64,000 nt of DNA from Acidobacteriota bacterium (GCA_023436495.1 JAEZIT010000125.1:35465-99464); one strand, 5' to 3'. Counted from the first letter of the stretch, positions 43,964-53,580 are shown. Notes: a model not told the origin generated them from the letters alone. Numbers and translations are program-made.

Positions 43964-45615
43964 ACCCTTTTAACGATAACAAGTGTAATGTCGTCATTTG
44001 CGGGTGCGGTCTGTGTGAACGCCGAAAGCGCGGATTCGACCTTGTCCCGAATGCCCGAGGCGGATGCCGCTAAATTCGTCCGAATAACGTCCGCCAATCT
44101 ATCGAGTCCGAACTCTTCTTCCTTAAGATTATTCGCCTCCGACACGCCGTCCGAATAGATCACCAATGCCTCACCCTGATTCAGCATGACCTCGCCGACC
44201 TCGAACTCCGCGGAAGGCAGTATCCCGAGCGGAAAGCCTCCTGACGAAAGTTGTTCCATCGTTCCGTCGCGGCGTCCGACGAGCGGTGGATTATGGCCCG
44301 CGTTTATGTATCGAAGACGGCCGGTGTTTGGATCGAGCTCCGCGATGAACAGCGTGACGAATCGGTTTGCCGGTGTGTTTTCCGCCAAATATTGATTGAC
44401 CGAAGATATCGTTTCATGCAGTGGCCGCTGCGCGGCGACTTGTGCATGGATCGCAGCGTGCAGGCTGGACATGAGAAGAGCAGCCGCCGTGCCCTTGCCC
44501 GAAACATCGCCGAGGGCGATCAGCATTTTTCCCTCGTGATTTGAGATGAAGTCGTAGTAATCGCCGCCGATCTCGTAGCACGAGAACGAAATGCCCTGAA
44601 ACTCATATCCATCGATCGTCGGCGGGCCGGAGGGCTGAAACCGCTGTTGGATCTCCGTCGCCAGTTCGAGTTCCCTCTCCATTCGTTCGCGCTGAATGCG
44701 TTCGTCTAGCAGGGTCGCGTTCTCGACTCGGATCGACGCAACCGACGCAAGTGTCGTCAGAATGTCCAGATGCTCCTCCGAGAATGTAGATTCATACGTA
44801 GGAGAATCGGCGTAAATGATCCCAAAAACGTCGCGCTCGTCGACGCTTAACGGCACCGCCAGCACCGAGCGGATCCCAAGTAGTGCCATAGTCTGGCTTG
44901 CGTAACGCGGGTCGTGCTGGGCGTCCGATGTCAGAACAGATTTGCCGTTCTTAAGAACCTCGTCCATGACGGTGCGGCTTATTCTAACTTCGCTGACTGG
45001 CTCGTCGTGGCCGCGAAGCCTTGCCACCGCGACCTTCATCCCGCCTTCGGAGTCCTCATCCCGCAGCATGATAACCACGCGTTCGGCGGGAACCGCATCA
45101 AATACGAGCGAAGCGACCTGATTAAGCGTCTCGTCCAGACCGCTTGAGGATAGCAGAGCGACGCCAACCTTACTGATCAGCCCCAACAGGTCCGTCCGGC
45201 TGGAAAACTGGGACTCCAGGATTTCCGTGGTCGGATTCTTCCGGTGTGCAAATGAAATGGTATTTGCCGGGTTCAGGGCCTCAGTATTGTCGGCGATCAG
45301 TGTGGCGTTACGCGCCCGCTCCGCGCGGTCGTCATCGAAAATGATAGTCGTTTCACCGATCTGGATCTCGCCGCCGGACGTGAGCGGCAGCGGAACCGTG
45401 ACCAAAAACCCGTTATAACGGGTCCCGTTCGCCGATCCGAGGTCCTGCAGCCAATAGCCATCGCCTTCCTGCCGAACCTCAGCGTGAAGTCGCGAAGCAA
45501 ATGCGTCAGGGATACAGACGTCGCTGCGCGCCGAACGCCCAATTGTGGTTCGCAGTCGTGAGAGCGGGATGCGGTGGGCCGTAACGCCCGAATTTTTAAC
45601 GATTAACTGGGGCAT
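43960..45615 (-). CDS. FHA-GAF-SpoIIE phosphatase
   Basis: A 551-residue signalling protein. FHA domain at about 1-100: TTIGRSARSDVCIPD, SRLHAEV and LQDLGSANGTRYNG, the phospho-Thr-reading residues intact. GAF sensor domain at about 150-310: LNQVASLVFDAVP and LLGIRSVLAVPLSVDERDVFG. PP2C/SpoIIE-type phosphatase domain at about 330-551: IGGDYYDFI, ALGDVSGKGTAAALLMS, YINAGHNPPLVGR, LVIYSDGVSEA and NDDITLVIVKR, with the metal-binding Asp residues. It would dephosphorylate Ser/Thr-phosphorylated partners under control of a small ligand (GAF) and a phospho-Thr docking site. It is the last gene of the - strand operon with RDD, kinase-FHA and FHA genes. Confidence 0.93.
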   Translation of the reverse strand: MPQLIVKNSGVTAHRIPLSRLRTTIGRSARSDVCIPDAFASRLHAEVRQEGDGYWLQDLGSANGTRYNGFLVTVPLPLTSGGEIQIGETTIIFDDDRAERARNATLIADNTEALNPANTISFAHRKNPTTEILESQFSSRTDLLGLISKVGVALLSSSGLDETLNQVASLVFDAVPAERVVIMLRDEDSEGGMKVAVARLRGHDEPVSEVRISRTVMDEVLKNGKSVLTSDAQHDPRYASQTMALLGIRSVLAVPLSVDERDVFGIIYADSPTYESTFSEEHLDILTTLASVASIRVENATLLDERIQRERMERELELATEIQQRFQPSGPPTIDGYEFQGISFSCYEIGGDYYDFISNHEGKMLIALGDVSGKGTAAALLMSSLHAAIHAQVAAQRPLHETISSVNQYLAENTPANRFVTLFIAELDPNTGRLRYINAGHNPPLVGRRDGTMEQLSSGGFPLGILPSAEFEVGEVMLNQGEALVIYSDGVSEANNLKEEEFGLDRLADVIRTNLAASASGIRDKVESALSAFTQTAPANDDITLVIVKRV

Positions 45616-45627
45616 AAATCAAAGAGA

Positions 45628-46140
45628 TCACCGCATTACGCGCGGCCTGCCATGCACTACGACGGTTCCCGCAAGATAGTCGTGCAGCGCGCGGCCCTGT
45701 GAGTTGAATAACGTAATTACAAATCCGAGCCCGAACGTCAAAAGCGTGAGTAAGTAACCGATGCTGTGCCGGATAAGGATCGATCGCGTCGAGGCACGTC
45801 CACCGCTTGTGTTCACGATACGAATACCCGTGAGCATCATTCCGATAGTTTGCCCGCTGAGAATCGGAAACAAGAATAGATTCGTTATGATCAAAAGCAC
45901 AGTGATCAGCCACGCCGCACTGTTGATCGTCTGCTGAAAATCCACATCGGAGCCCGTTCCGGCCATCCGCCCAAGCAGAAGCGCGGTCACGGGAACGGCG
46001 ACCAATATAATATAGTCGAGAAGCTTTGCCCCGCATCTAAGTGCGAACGGCGCCTTTAACTCGGCTGGTGAAAAATCCCGAATTATTTCCCTTGGCGCAG
46101 ACCGCCGCGTAGATACTGCTCTTTCTGCCATCGCACTCAT
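45628..46140 (-). CDS. RDD-family membrane protein
   Basis: A 170-residue protein with three or more hydrophobic segments: YIILVAVPVTALLLG, AAWLITVLLIITNLFLFP and GYLLTLLTFGLGFVITLF. The RDD family hallmark Arg/Asp residues are represented by FALRCGAKLLDYIIL and QGRALHDYLAGTVVVHG. Members are small membrane proteins of unclear role, some involved in transport. It lies between the kinase-FHA gene (20 bases) and the phosphatase gene (12 bases) on the same strand. That makes it the likely membrane element of this signalling operon. Confidence 0.85.
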   Translation of the reverse strand: MSAMAERAVSTRRSAPREIIRDFSPAELKAPFALRCGAKLLDYIILVAVPVTALLLGRMAGTGSDVDFQQTINSAAWLITVLLIITNLFLFPILSGQTIGMMLTGIRIVNTSGGRASTRSILIRHSIGYLLTLLTFGLGFVITLFNSQGRALHDYLAGTVVVHGRPRVMR

Positions 46141-46160
46141 AATAATCTGTTCGGCCGCGT

Positions 46161-48317
46161 TTAGGCGATGACGAAATGCAGCGTCGTGTCACCGAGCTGC
46201 AGTTTGTCGCCGTTAGTGAGGCCATGCGGCTGATGCGGGGCGAGGCGAACCGCATCGCTGGCCCTCGAAAGCAAAATGGTGCCGTTCGAAGAGCCCAGGT
46301 CCTCTACCAAAAAGCTGTTGCCTTCGCGCCAGATTCGAGCGTGCCGCCGCGAGATCTTTGTTTGCGGATCGTATTTCGATAGGTCCACCTCCGGAAAGAT
46401 GTTTGACATCGGATCACGCCTTCCGACAAGATTCTCCCGTTTTTCCAGCGCAAAAGCCGGCGTATCAAGTTCGTTAGTGCCGATTATCATCAGCTTCGCG
46501 GTGGGCAGGGCCGGCGTATAGATCTCCGAATGCACGCCCTGTTGGGCTATCGGCTGTTTAGCACCGCAAAACGCGCAGAACAAGTCCGTCGCGACGATCT
46601 TTTGCCCGCAAAACCCGCAGAACACCGCCTGATTCGCGAGCCCGATCGATGACGGTATCGCCTTGACGCCAAAGGTCACGTTTCCGCGCTTGAGATTTTC
46701 CAGATGATCTTCCAAGCACTTCCTGATCTCGGCCGCGCTTGAGAATCTGGCCTCGGCATTATATTCGACGGCCTGCATCAGGATCCGCTCGATCTGGTCA
46801 GACAACTGCGGATTGATCTGCCGCGGCCGAGGGTTCTTTTGAAAATCGAATATCAGCAAAGGGTTGCTTTGCGGGTCCGCTCCCGTCAGCAGATGGAACA
46901 TTGTAGAGCCAAGGCTGTATATGTCCGAACGCGGCTCGACATTCCCGCTGAAAAGCTCGGGCGGTGCATATCCCATCGTCCCCACGGCAGTCACGCCCTT
47001 CTCTTCCTTCTGCCCGATCGAACGCGCGATACCGAAATCGATCAGCATCACCCGTCCGGAATTGCCGTCGATCATAATATTCGACGGTTTCAAGTCGCGA
47101 TAAACTATGGTCGAGGGCTGGCTGTGGAGGTAATCCAGTACATCGGCGATCTGGATCGCCCATTCTGTTACGGACTTTTCATCGATACGCCCTTCCGGTG
47201 CCGCCCGCAGCCTCGCTGACAGATCGCCGCCGGAGATGTACTTCATCACCAGATAAAAGCGGCTTTCTTTTTCATCGTAGAAATAATCGAAGATCGTCGG
47301 GATCGATGGATGGTCTAGCGTCGAGAGAATAGTTGATTCGCGCCTAAAATCGTTGATCGATTTTTCCTGCTGGGCCTCTTCGATATAGGACTGGACCATT
47401 TCCTTGACGGCCCTCAAGACGCCGCCTAGGTTGTTGTCGCTGGCCAAATAGACCGCGCCCATTCCGCCGCCGCCGATCTTTCGCACTATCTCATATCGGC
47501 CGTTCAGGACCGTGCCTTCGGTCAAAGGTTTCAACTTTGCCGACTTTCTGCCGTCCGTATCGGTCATCCCGATATTTGGCGTAGTTTGAGGCTTTGGTTC
47601 TTCGACAGCTGGTGACTCAACGGCCGCCCCGCGCTGCGGAGGGACCGGAGACAAATTACTGTCGAACGCAATGGGTTTGGGCCGCGGGTCCGAGTTCTTC
47701 GGTTCCATTATGCGAACCGAATCGAACATAGACTGCGACGAATAGCTATCGACCAGCTCCAACTCCTCAAGCGGCTTTGAGATCTTATCTTGGTTATTCT
47801 GAATGCGTTCCCTGAAAAGTTCGTCCGCAGGTGCCCCATCGCTTTCGGGTTCGGCCGCGGGAAGTTCCTCGCCCAAAGTCGATTCCGGTTGTTCCGAGGT
47901 GCTTTCTTCGCTCGTGCCAAATTCGGCATCCTGAAGAATTTGCGGAACTGGTACGTCGTCAACGGAAACTCCGGCTATACTCGATGATTCTTCTGATGCG
48001 TCGAAAGTACTCTCGTTAGAGATCGTGCCGCGAAGCTCATCCATCTCGTCATCCGTCAGTTCGCCGACGGTGTCGACCTCAATATTTTCGTCAGTCGGCA
48101 CGGCGAGGCGCTCAGGTTCGTCACGTTCACTGTCGGCCGCCTGCTGGCGCATCTCGCTCAGTTCGGACGGCGTCATCATGATCGTGCTCTCAAGCGAAGC
48201 ATCATCGTCCCCCGCGACCTCGATCGGACGGAGCGAGATTCCGCAAAATGGACAGAAAATGTCGTTGTCCGCGACTTCAGAGCCGCATTCGTGGCAATGG
48301 GTCATTTTTTCACTCAA
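46161..48317 (-). CDS. Zinc-ribbon Ser/Thr kinase with C-terminal FHA domain
   Basis: A 718-residue protein. An N-terminal zinc ribbon (CHECG...CPFCG, residues 8-26) is followed by an acidic, Ser/Glu-rich linker of about 240 residues. The kinase runs about 273-550: GGGGMGAVY, Lys305 (RAVKEM), YRDLKPSN with Asp408, DFG at 427-429, and PPEL. A second zinc ribbon (CGFCG...CAFCG, about 567-585) precedes the FHA domain (about 628-718: ENLVGRRDPM, ISRRHARIW, VEDLGSSNGT). The HRD motif is YRD, common in bacterial kinases. A kinase that carries its own phospho-Thr reader could bind its autophosphorylated form or substrates. I see no membrane segment. It is in an operon with an FHA protein, RDD and phosphatase genes. 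Confidence 0.93.
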   Translation of the reverse strand: MSEKMTHCHECGSEVADNDIFCPFCGISLRPIEVAGDDDASLESTIMMTPSELSEMRQQAADSERDEPERLAVPTDENIEVDTVGELTDDEMDELRGTISNESTFDASEESSSIAGVSVDDVPVPQILQDAEFGTSEESTSEQPESTLGEELPAAEPESDGAPADELFRERIQNNQDKISKPLEELELVDSYSSQSMFDSVRIMEPKNSDPRPKPIAFDSNLSPVPPQRGAAVESPAVEEPKPQTTPNIGMTDTDGRKSAKLKPLTEGTVLNGRYEIVRKIGGGGMGAVYLASDNNLGGVLRAVKEMVQSYIEEAQQEKSINDFRRESTILSTLDHPSIPTIFDYFYDEKESRFYLVMKYISGGDLSARLRAAPEGRIDEKSVTEWAIQIADVLDYLHSQPSTIVYRDLKPSNIMIDGNSGRVMLIDFGIARSIGQKEEKGVTAVGTMGYAPPELFSGNVEPRSDIYSLGSTMFHLLTGADPQSNPLLIFDFQKNPRPRQINPQLSDQIERILMQAVEYNAEARFSSAAEIRKCLEDHLENLKRGNVTFGVKAIPSSIGLANQAVFCGFCGQKIVATDLFCAFCGAKQPIAQQGVHSEIYTPALPTAKLMIIGTNELDTPAFALEKRENLVGRRDPMSNIFPEVDLSKYDPQTKISRRHARIWREGNSFLVEDLGSSNGTILLSRASDAVRLAPHQPHGLTNGDKLQLGDTTLHFVIA

Positions 48318-48334
48318 TCTACGGGTGCCCTCGA

Positions 48335-48910
48335 TTACTCACTCAAATGGAAACGAAGAAATGTTTTTCCGACGATGATCTCGTCACCGTCTTCCAGCGA
48401 TTGTGCATTTCCCGGCAAAAGACGCCGGCCGCGGTTTACGTATGTACCATTTGTCGACCCAAGGTCCTCGATCGCAAACTTTCCGCCTTTGATCAATATT
48501 CTTGCGTGGCGGCGCGACACTTTCGCTTCAGGATCGAACGAATCCAGATCGATGTCGGGGAAAATACCGTTGTCTGCGTCCCAACGCCCGATATTAGACT
48601 CGCCGCCTTTAATCGGAAACTCCGTGCCTGCGGAATCGCCGCGCTCGATCGTAAGCGTCGCTTTCATTTTGCGGCTGACGTCGCCAAATTCTCCCGAAGA
48701 CCCGTTCTCCGCGACCTTTTCCTCCGCGAGCGGCGGTACGCCGACCGAGGTCACGCTCGATGAGCGAAAGATCGGGGTTTCGGCGGTCTGCGTTCGGAAG
48801 TTAGGCACGTCTGTGCTGAAATCTCGGGGCTCGGTCAATTTTGAACCGCATTCATCGCAATACTGCGACCCGTCGATACTTTCCGTTCCGCAAGTTTGGC
48901 ATCTGATCAT
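48335..48910 (-). CDS. Zinc-ribbon FHA-domain protein
   Basis: A 191-residue protein with an N-terminal zinc ribbon (CQTCG...CDECG, residues 4-22), a linker with Thr-rich sequences (RTQTAETPIFRSSSVT) that could be kinase targets, and a C-terminal FHA domain (about 95-190: NIGRWDADN, VSRRHARILI, IEDLGSTNGTYVNRG). FHA residues for phospho-Thr binding are present. Its FHA and that of the neighbouring kinase share the unusual insert FP-x-x-DL-x-x-x-DP-x-x-K before SRRHAR, so they are likely paralogous. It is the first gene of the four-gene operon, 17 bases before the kinase. It may be an adaptor or a substrate of that kinase. Confidence 0.88.
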   Translation of the reverse strand: MIRCQTCGTESIDGSQYCDECGSKLTEPRDFSTDVPNFRTQTAETPIFRSSSVTSVGVPPLAEEKVAENGSSGEFGDVSRKMKATLTIERGDSAGTEFPIKGGESNIGRWDADNGIFPDIDLDSFDPEAKVSRRHARILIKGGKFAIEDLGSTNGTYVNRGRRLLPGNAQSLEDGDEIIVGKTFLRFHLSE

Positions 48911-49185
48911 CGTAGTTTTCCTTGCCCTCGTTAACGGAGGATCCTATCAACATGGCAATATCATTTTAACCCTTAATCCTTGGTTCGTAAATCGTAAATC
49001 GAAGCCTCCGAAACGTCAAACCTCCACGTTTGTTAGAGATGAACGGCAAAAACCAGGGTGGCGACACTTTTTTGAAACCTCGGCGGCAAAGGCGTCGTAA
49101 TACAGCCTTGACGCTTAAATATTCAGTAGTTTGCGTTAAGTTCGTCCGATTTATACAGTTCGCTATTAGAGAGGTTCTTTATTAT

Positions 49186-50727
49186 ATGGCATTAAGCCGT
49201 AAAGGTAAGGTGATCATCGGCGCATCCGCCGCCGTTTTACTAGTAATCATCGTTGCAGCCAGCATTTTTGCTACCCGTTCCGACACACCTGAAGTAACCG
49301 TCGTCAAGGTGGAAACTCGTCCGGAACTCCGCTCGACTGTCACTTCGTCCGGCGAAGTGCGCCCGATCCAGTTCATGAATCTCACCAGTGAGGTTCAGGG
49401 GCGGATCGAAGAGATATACGTTAAGGAAGGCGATCAGGTTACGAAGGGCCAACCTCTCGTACGCCTCGATCCGGACCAACTTCAATCCAGCACCGATGCC
49501 CAAATGGCTGCGTATCAGGCGTCGCAGGACGAGGTTCGCGTTTCGCAATCCCAAGTGGCCGCTGCACAGAATCAGCTTTCCCAGGCGGAGCAGGGCCTGA
49601 ACGTCGCGCAGGTCGCGATCGATTCCGCCCGGCAGCAGGTCGTAGCGGCCCAAACGGAAGTTGACCGCGCACAGGTTGCCCTTAATGCCGCGAACCGCGA
49701 ATTACGACGCAACGAACAGCTTCTCGAGAGCGGCGTCATCTCGCGTCAGGTTTACGACGAACGTAAGGACAACGCGGAGACCGCTGAGGTTGCGCTCGCA
49801 ACGGCAAAGGCGAATCTCGAAGCCCGAAGGCTTTCTGTTAAGGATGCCACCGCGCGTCTGAATCAGCAGCAGGTTTCGGTTCGCGATGCCCGCAGAGCCG
49901 TGCAGACCGCCAACATAAGCGTCGAATCGAGCCAGTCTCGTGCCAACCAGCAATCAGCCGTACTTCGCGGATCGAAGAATCAGCGGGACAAAACGTTGCA
50001 AGTCGCACCGATAAATGGTGTCATTGCTGAAATTCCGTCGAAGGTCGGTACATTCGCCGTCGCGGGATTATCGACGACTGCCCTGCTCACCATCGCGGAC
50101 ATGTCCACGATCAACGTCGAGGTAAAGGTCGATGAAACTGAGATCGACAAAGTCGAGGTCGGCCAGAAGGCCAAGATCAAGGTCGATGCCTTCGGCGAAA
50201 CCGAAATAGAAGGTGAAGTTACCCAGAAGACCCCGCTCGCCGTAGGTAAATCGCAGACTACGGGTGGACTCTCTACGAACATCAATGTTCAGGAAGCGAA
50301 AGAGTTCCGCGTCGTGATCCAACTGCAAAACCTCAGCCAGGAAGTCCAGAATGGCCTGCGTCCGGGAATGAGCGCGACCGCCGTTATAACCACTAAGACG
50401 GTGAATGATGTGATCGCTGTTCCGTTGCAGGCGGTCGTTGAGAAGAAGCCGGAGGGCAGCCCATCGCCGACGATCCAAGGCAGCGTTCCCGAACCGATCG
50501 ACAAACCAAAAGCTATTAAAGGCGTGTACGTTCTTGATGGAAACAAGGCGAAGTTCGTCGAGGTTGAAACTGGCATCACTGGCGAGTCTGATATTCAAAT
50601 AGTCAGCGGCCTGTCGCCGGGACAAGAAGTTATAACGGGCCCGAGCCGTGTCCTGAATACACTTAAGGACGATACCGCTGTGAAAAAGCAGGAAAAGAAG
50701 GAAGGTAGTAACGCCAACAAGTCGTAA
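49186..50727 (+). CDS. Periplasmic adaptor (MacA/HlyD-like) of an efflux system
   Basis: A 513-residue membrane fusion protein. The ATG at 49186 precedes the N-terminal membrane anchor (KVIIGASAAVLLVIIVAASIF); a longer open reading from 49030 has no match. A lipoyl-like half motif (GRIEEIYVKEGDQVTKGQPL) precedes a long coiled-coil hairpin (about 95-265) rich in Gln, Ala and Arg. The other lipoyl half is APINGVIAEIPSKVGTFAVA. Beta-barrel and membrane-proximal domains then follow (VEVKVDETEIDKVEVGQKAK, PGMSATAVI). Such proteins connect an inner-membrane pump to an outer-membrane channel. Downstream genes encode a MacB-like ATPase and two permeases, so it fits a MacA role. Confidence 0.92.
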   Translation: MALSRKGKVIIGASAAVLLVIIVAASIFATRSDTPEVTVVKVETRPELRSTVTSSGEVRPIQFMNLTSEVQGRIEEIYVKEGDQVTKGQPLVRLDPDQLQSSTDAQMAAYQASQDEVRVSQSQVAAAQNQLSQAEQGLNVAQVAIDSARQQVVAAQTEVDRAQVALNAANRELRRNEQLLESGVISRQVYDERKDNAETAEVALATAKANLEARRLSVKDATARLNQQQVSVRDARRAVQTANISVESSQSRANQQSAVLRGSKNQRDKTLQVAPINGVIAEIPSKVGTFAVAGLSTTALLTIADMSTINVEVKVDETEIDKVEVGQKAKIKVDAFGETEIEGEVTQKTPLAVGKSQTTGGLSTNINVQEAKEFRVVIQLQNLSQEVQNGLRPGMSATAVITTKTVNDVIAVPLQAVVEKKPEGSPSPTIQGSVPEPIDKPKAIKGVYVLDGNKAKFVEVETGITGESDIQIVSGLSPGQEVITGPSRVLNTLKDDTAVKKQEKKEGSNANKS

Positions 50728-50815
50728 GTTTTGAGCTGCGCATTTTAACTAGTCGAGGAAATGCCCTTTTGCATCGCAGACTGATCCGGCGTGGACCGGA
50801 TTACAATTAAACCGT

Positions 50816-51571
50816 ATGTATAGATTTATGGACGATGAGAACGGCAACGGGCACAAGCAGGAGGCCGGACCGCTCGAAAAGGCGGGCACCGCCTTGATAT
50901 CGATGGAGAACATCTGGCGTACTTACCAGATGGGCGTCGAAGAACTTCACGCATTGCGTGGGGTGTCGTTCACCGTTAACAAAGGTGAATATGTTGCCAT
51001 CATCGGCCCTTCCGGTTCCGGAAAATCCACGCTTATGAACTTGATCGGCTGCCTCGATTCCCCAACCAAAGGGCAGTATTGGATCAACGGCCAGCTGGTT
51101 TCGGAAATGGACGACGACGAACTCGCCCGGATTCGGAACAAAGAGATCGGTTTTGTCTTTCAAACCTTCAATCTGCTGCCACGCGCGACGGCGCTGCATA
51201 ACGTCGAACTACCACTCATCTATGCCGGAATGCGCGCCGGTGAACGCCATGACAAAGCACAGGCCGCACTTGCATCAGTCGAGCTGGGCGACCGCGTCCT
51301 GCACCGTCCGAACGAATTATCCGGCGGTCAGCGGCAGCGCGTGGCGATAGCCCGTGCTTTGGTGAATCACCCATCGATACTTTTAGCGGACGAACCGACC
51401 GGGGCGCTCGATACAAAGACCAGCGGCGAGATCATGGAGCTGTTCGAGAAGCTGCACGAGGAAGGCAATACGATCATACTTGTAACGCACGAACATGACG
51501 TCGCCGAACGCGCTCATCGCGTTATCACTATCCGCGACGGGCAGATAGAGAACGACGAGAAGATCAAATGA
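50816..51571 (+). CDS. MacB/LolD-type ABC transporter ATP-binding protein
   Basis: A 251-residue ATPase with Walker A GPSGSGKSTLMNLIG, signature NELSGGQRQRVAIARAL, Walker B ILLADEPTGALD and the family's AHRVITIRDGQI near the end. It belongs to the MacB/LolD/FtsE group, which drives mechanotransmission rather than classical import. About 25 residues precede the usual start; ATGs at 50816 and 50828 are both possible. The stop overlaps the next gene's start (ATGA). It is separate from the permeases here, unlike fused MacB. Confidence 0.93.
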   Translation: MYRFMDDENGNGHKQEAGPLEKAGTALISMENIWRTYQMGVEELHALRGVSFTVNKGEYVAIIGPSGSGKSTLMNLIGCLDSPTKGQYWINGQLVSEMDDDELARIRNKEIGFVFQTFNLLPRATALHNVELPLIYAGMRAGERHDKAQAALASVELGDRVLHRPNELSGGQRQRVAIARALVNHPSILLADEPTGALDTKTSGEIMELFEKLHEEGNTIILVTHEHDVAERAHRVITIRDGQIENDEKIK

Positions 51572-52272
51572 TCGAATCGCTGCCGGCATATGTTTCGATC
51601 ACATTCATTCTGACGACTTTTGTAACCGTCGGCTTTCTTACACACTCCATCAAGTCACGCGTCGATGACGAGTTTCCGGGCAAACTCGCCATCGCGCTAC
51701 TGTTTTTCTGGCTGATATTTCAGGCGGTAGTTGCCATCAGCGGGCTTTATCTTATCACCGATTCTTTCCCGCCGAGAATCTTTCTCTTTGCCGTCGCGCC
51801 GGCATTGCTGACAATTCTGCTGTATTTTGTCTTCTTCCGCTCGAATTTCATCGAACTGCTTCCGCTTAAGGTCCTTACGTGGATCCACGTGATCCGCATT
51901 CCAGTCGAACTCGTGCTTTACTGGCTGTTCCTTGGCGGGCTCGTTCCTCGCGAAATGACTTTTGAAGGCTGGAATTTCGACATACTTTCCGGCATCACCG
52001 CACCGATCATCGCACTAGTTGCGTTTCGCGGCGGCAGTGTGAACCGGCCGCTGCTTATCGTATGGAACATCACGGCACTCGTATTATTGTTCAACATCGT
52101 TGCCGTTGCTGTAATGGCTCTCCCCGGCCCGATGCAGCAGATCGCGTTCGATCGTCCGAACATCGCTGTGACGTTCTTCCCCTTCATTTGGCTTCCGGCC
52201 GTCGTCGTCCCGATCGTCTTCTTTAGCCATCTGGCCTCGCTTTGGAAATTAATCCGCGGAAGCGTCAAGTAG
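51568..52272 (+). CDS. Integral membrane protein of unknown function in the MacAB-like operon
   Basis: A 234-residue protein with about six hydrophobic segments: SITFILTTFVTVGFL, LAIALLFFWLIFQAVVAISG, FAVAPALLTILLYFVFF, IPVELVLYWLFLGGLVP, ITALVLLFNIVAVAVMALPG and WLPAVVVPIVFFSHLASLW. It is not an FtsX-type permease and I do not recognise a family. It overlaps the ATPase gene by 4 bases and precedes the two permeases, so translation coupling is likely. An accessory role in the efflux system is inferred from position only. Confidence 0.72.
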   Translation: MIESLPAYVSITFILTTFVTVGFLTHSIKSRVDDEFPGKLAIALLFFWLIFQAVVAISGLYLITDSFPPRIFLFAVAPALLTILLYFVFFRSNFIELLPLKVLTWIHVIRIPVELVLYWLFLGGLVPREMTFEGWNFDILSGITAPIIALVAFRGGSVNRPLLIVWNITALVLLFNIVAVAVMALPGPMQQIAFDRPNIAVTFFPFIWLPAVVVPIVFFSHLASLWKLIRGSVK

Positions 52273-52343
52273 AACGCAGAAAGTTAAACCATTCCGTCGA
52301 AATTTGCGTATCATAGGGCGGTGAAATACCATCAAACCCTGTA

Positions 52344-53579
52344 ATGAATTTTTCGGAAACGCTAAAACTTGCTCTCTCAGCGATATGGGCGCATAAATTG
52401 CGGTCATTTTTGACGCTGCTTGGCATGATCATCGGGATGACGGCGTTCATGGTTGTCCTTTCCCTACTGCAGGGCTTTAATTCCTATGTTGACGAAAAGA
52501 TCGCTGGTATTGGATCTAACTCATTTAATATACAGCGTTTCAATTTCGACGATTTCAAGGATAGCGATTCGATCGCCGCGGCCCAACGCCGTAATAAAGA
52601 GCTCGATTTCGACGAACTCGAATTCTTACGTCAATACTCGCGTCTGATCGAAAAGATAGGGGCGAAAGCTGGCAACACGTCCCGTGACATCCGGGTTGGC
52701 AACGAGACGCTCCGCGATGTCCGTATTACGGGCGCGGAACCCATAGTCGCCGAAATTGAAAAGCTCGATATTGCCCAGGGCCGGTATTTTACGGACGCCG
52801 AGAATAACAATGCGATGCGCGTTGCGTACATTGGAATGGATATCGCGAATGGCCTTTTCCCGCGGGGAAACGCTCTCGGGAGCGAGATCACGATCTCTGG
52901 CATACCCTATCGCATCATAGGGATCCAGACGGCAAAGGGAACGGTCTTCGGCCAGCCTCAGGATAATTTTGTTCAGCTTCCGATCAAGACATTCGGCGCT
53001 AATTTCGGCGGCCTTCGTTACAGCCGCGCGCCGTATTTTGTCGCGATGCCTTATAACGGCATACCGATGAATGATGCGGTCGACGAAGCCCGCACGCTCA
53101 TGCGAATAAAACGCAAGATCCCGTTCGGCGAGAAAGATACGTTCGGGATCGTGACGCCCGACGCCATCAGCGGCCTTCGCGACAGTCTTTTTGGGACGAT
53201 ATCGATCGTCATCCTTGCTGTTCCCACCATAGCTCTTGTGGTCGGCGCGATCGTCATCATGAACATTATGCTGGTGGCAGTGACCGAGCGTACGAAGGAG
53301 ATCGGGATTCGCAAATCGCTCGGCGCACGGCAGGGAGACATATTGAAGCAATTCTTGCTCGAATCCGCGACACTCTCCGCGATCGGCGGCGTCATTGGCT
53401 TGACGCTTGCCATTATCCTCGGGGTCGTAATTACCAAATTCGTTTTCCCAACGCGAATTCCGTGGTGGGCGGCCGTCATCGCGATCGGTATTTCCGCCGC
53501 TGTCGGAATATTGGCCGGCCTGTTCCCAGCGTGGAAGGCAGCGAGGCTCGATCCAATCGAGGCACTCCGCTCAGAATAA
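52344..53579 (+). CDS. MacB-like ABC transporter permease
   Basis: A 411-residue permease with the standard plan: one N-terminal membrane segment (KLRSFLTLLGMIIGMTAFMV), a large periplasmic MacB_PCD domain (about 45-270), and the FtsX domain with three segments at the C-terminus. The FtsX motif is IVIMNIMLVAVTERTKEIGI, followed by RKSLGA and LFPAWKAARLDPIEALR. It is one base upstream of a second permease of the same type, so the transporter is probably a heterodimer. The substrate is unknown; the MacA-like adaptor points to export to the outside or to lipid/peptide export. Confidence 0.93.
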   Translation: MNFSETLKLALSAIWAHKLRSFLTLLGMIIGMTAFMVVLSLLQGFNSYVDEKIAGIGSNSFNIQRFNFDDFKDSDSIAAAQRRNKELDFDELEFLRQYSRLIEKIGAKAGNTSRDIRVGNETLRDVRITGAEPIVAEIEKLDIAQGRYFTDAENNNAMRVAYIGMDIANGLFPRGNALGSEITISGIPYRIIGIQTAKGTVFGQPQDNFVQLPIKTFGANFGGLRYSRAPYFVAMPYNGIPMNDAVDEARTLMRIKRKIPFGEKDTFGIVTPDAISGLRDSLFGTISIVILAVPTIALVVGAIVIMNIMLVAVTERTKEIGIRKSLGARQGDILKQFLLESATLSAIGGVIGLTLAIILGVVITKFVFPTRIPWWAAVIAIGISAAVGILAGLFPAWKAARLDPIEALRSE

Positions 53580-53580
53580 G

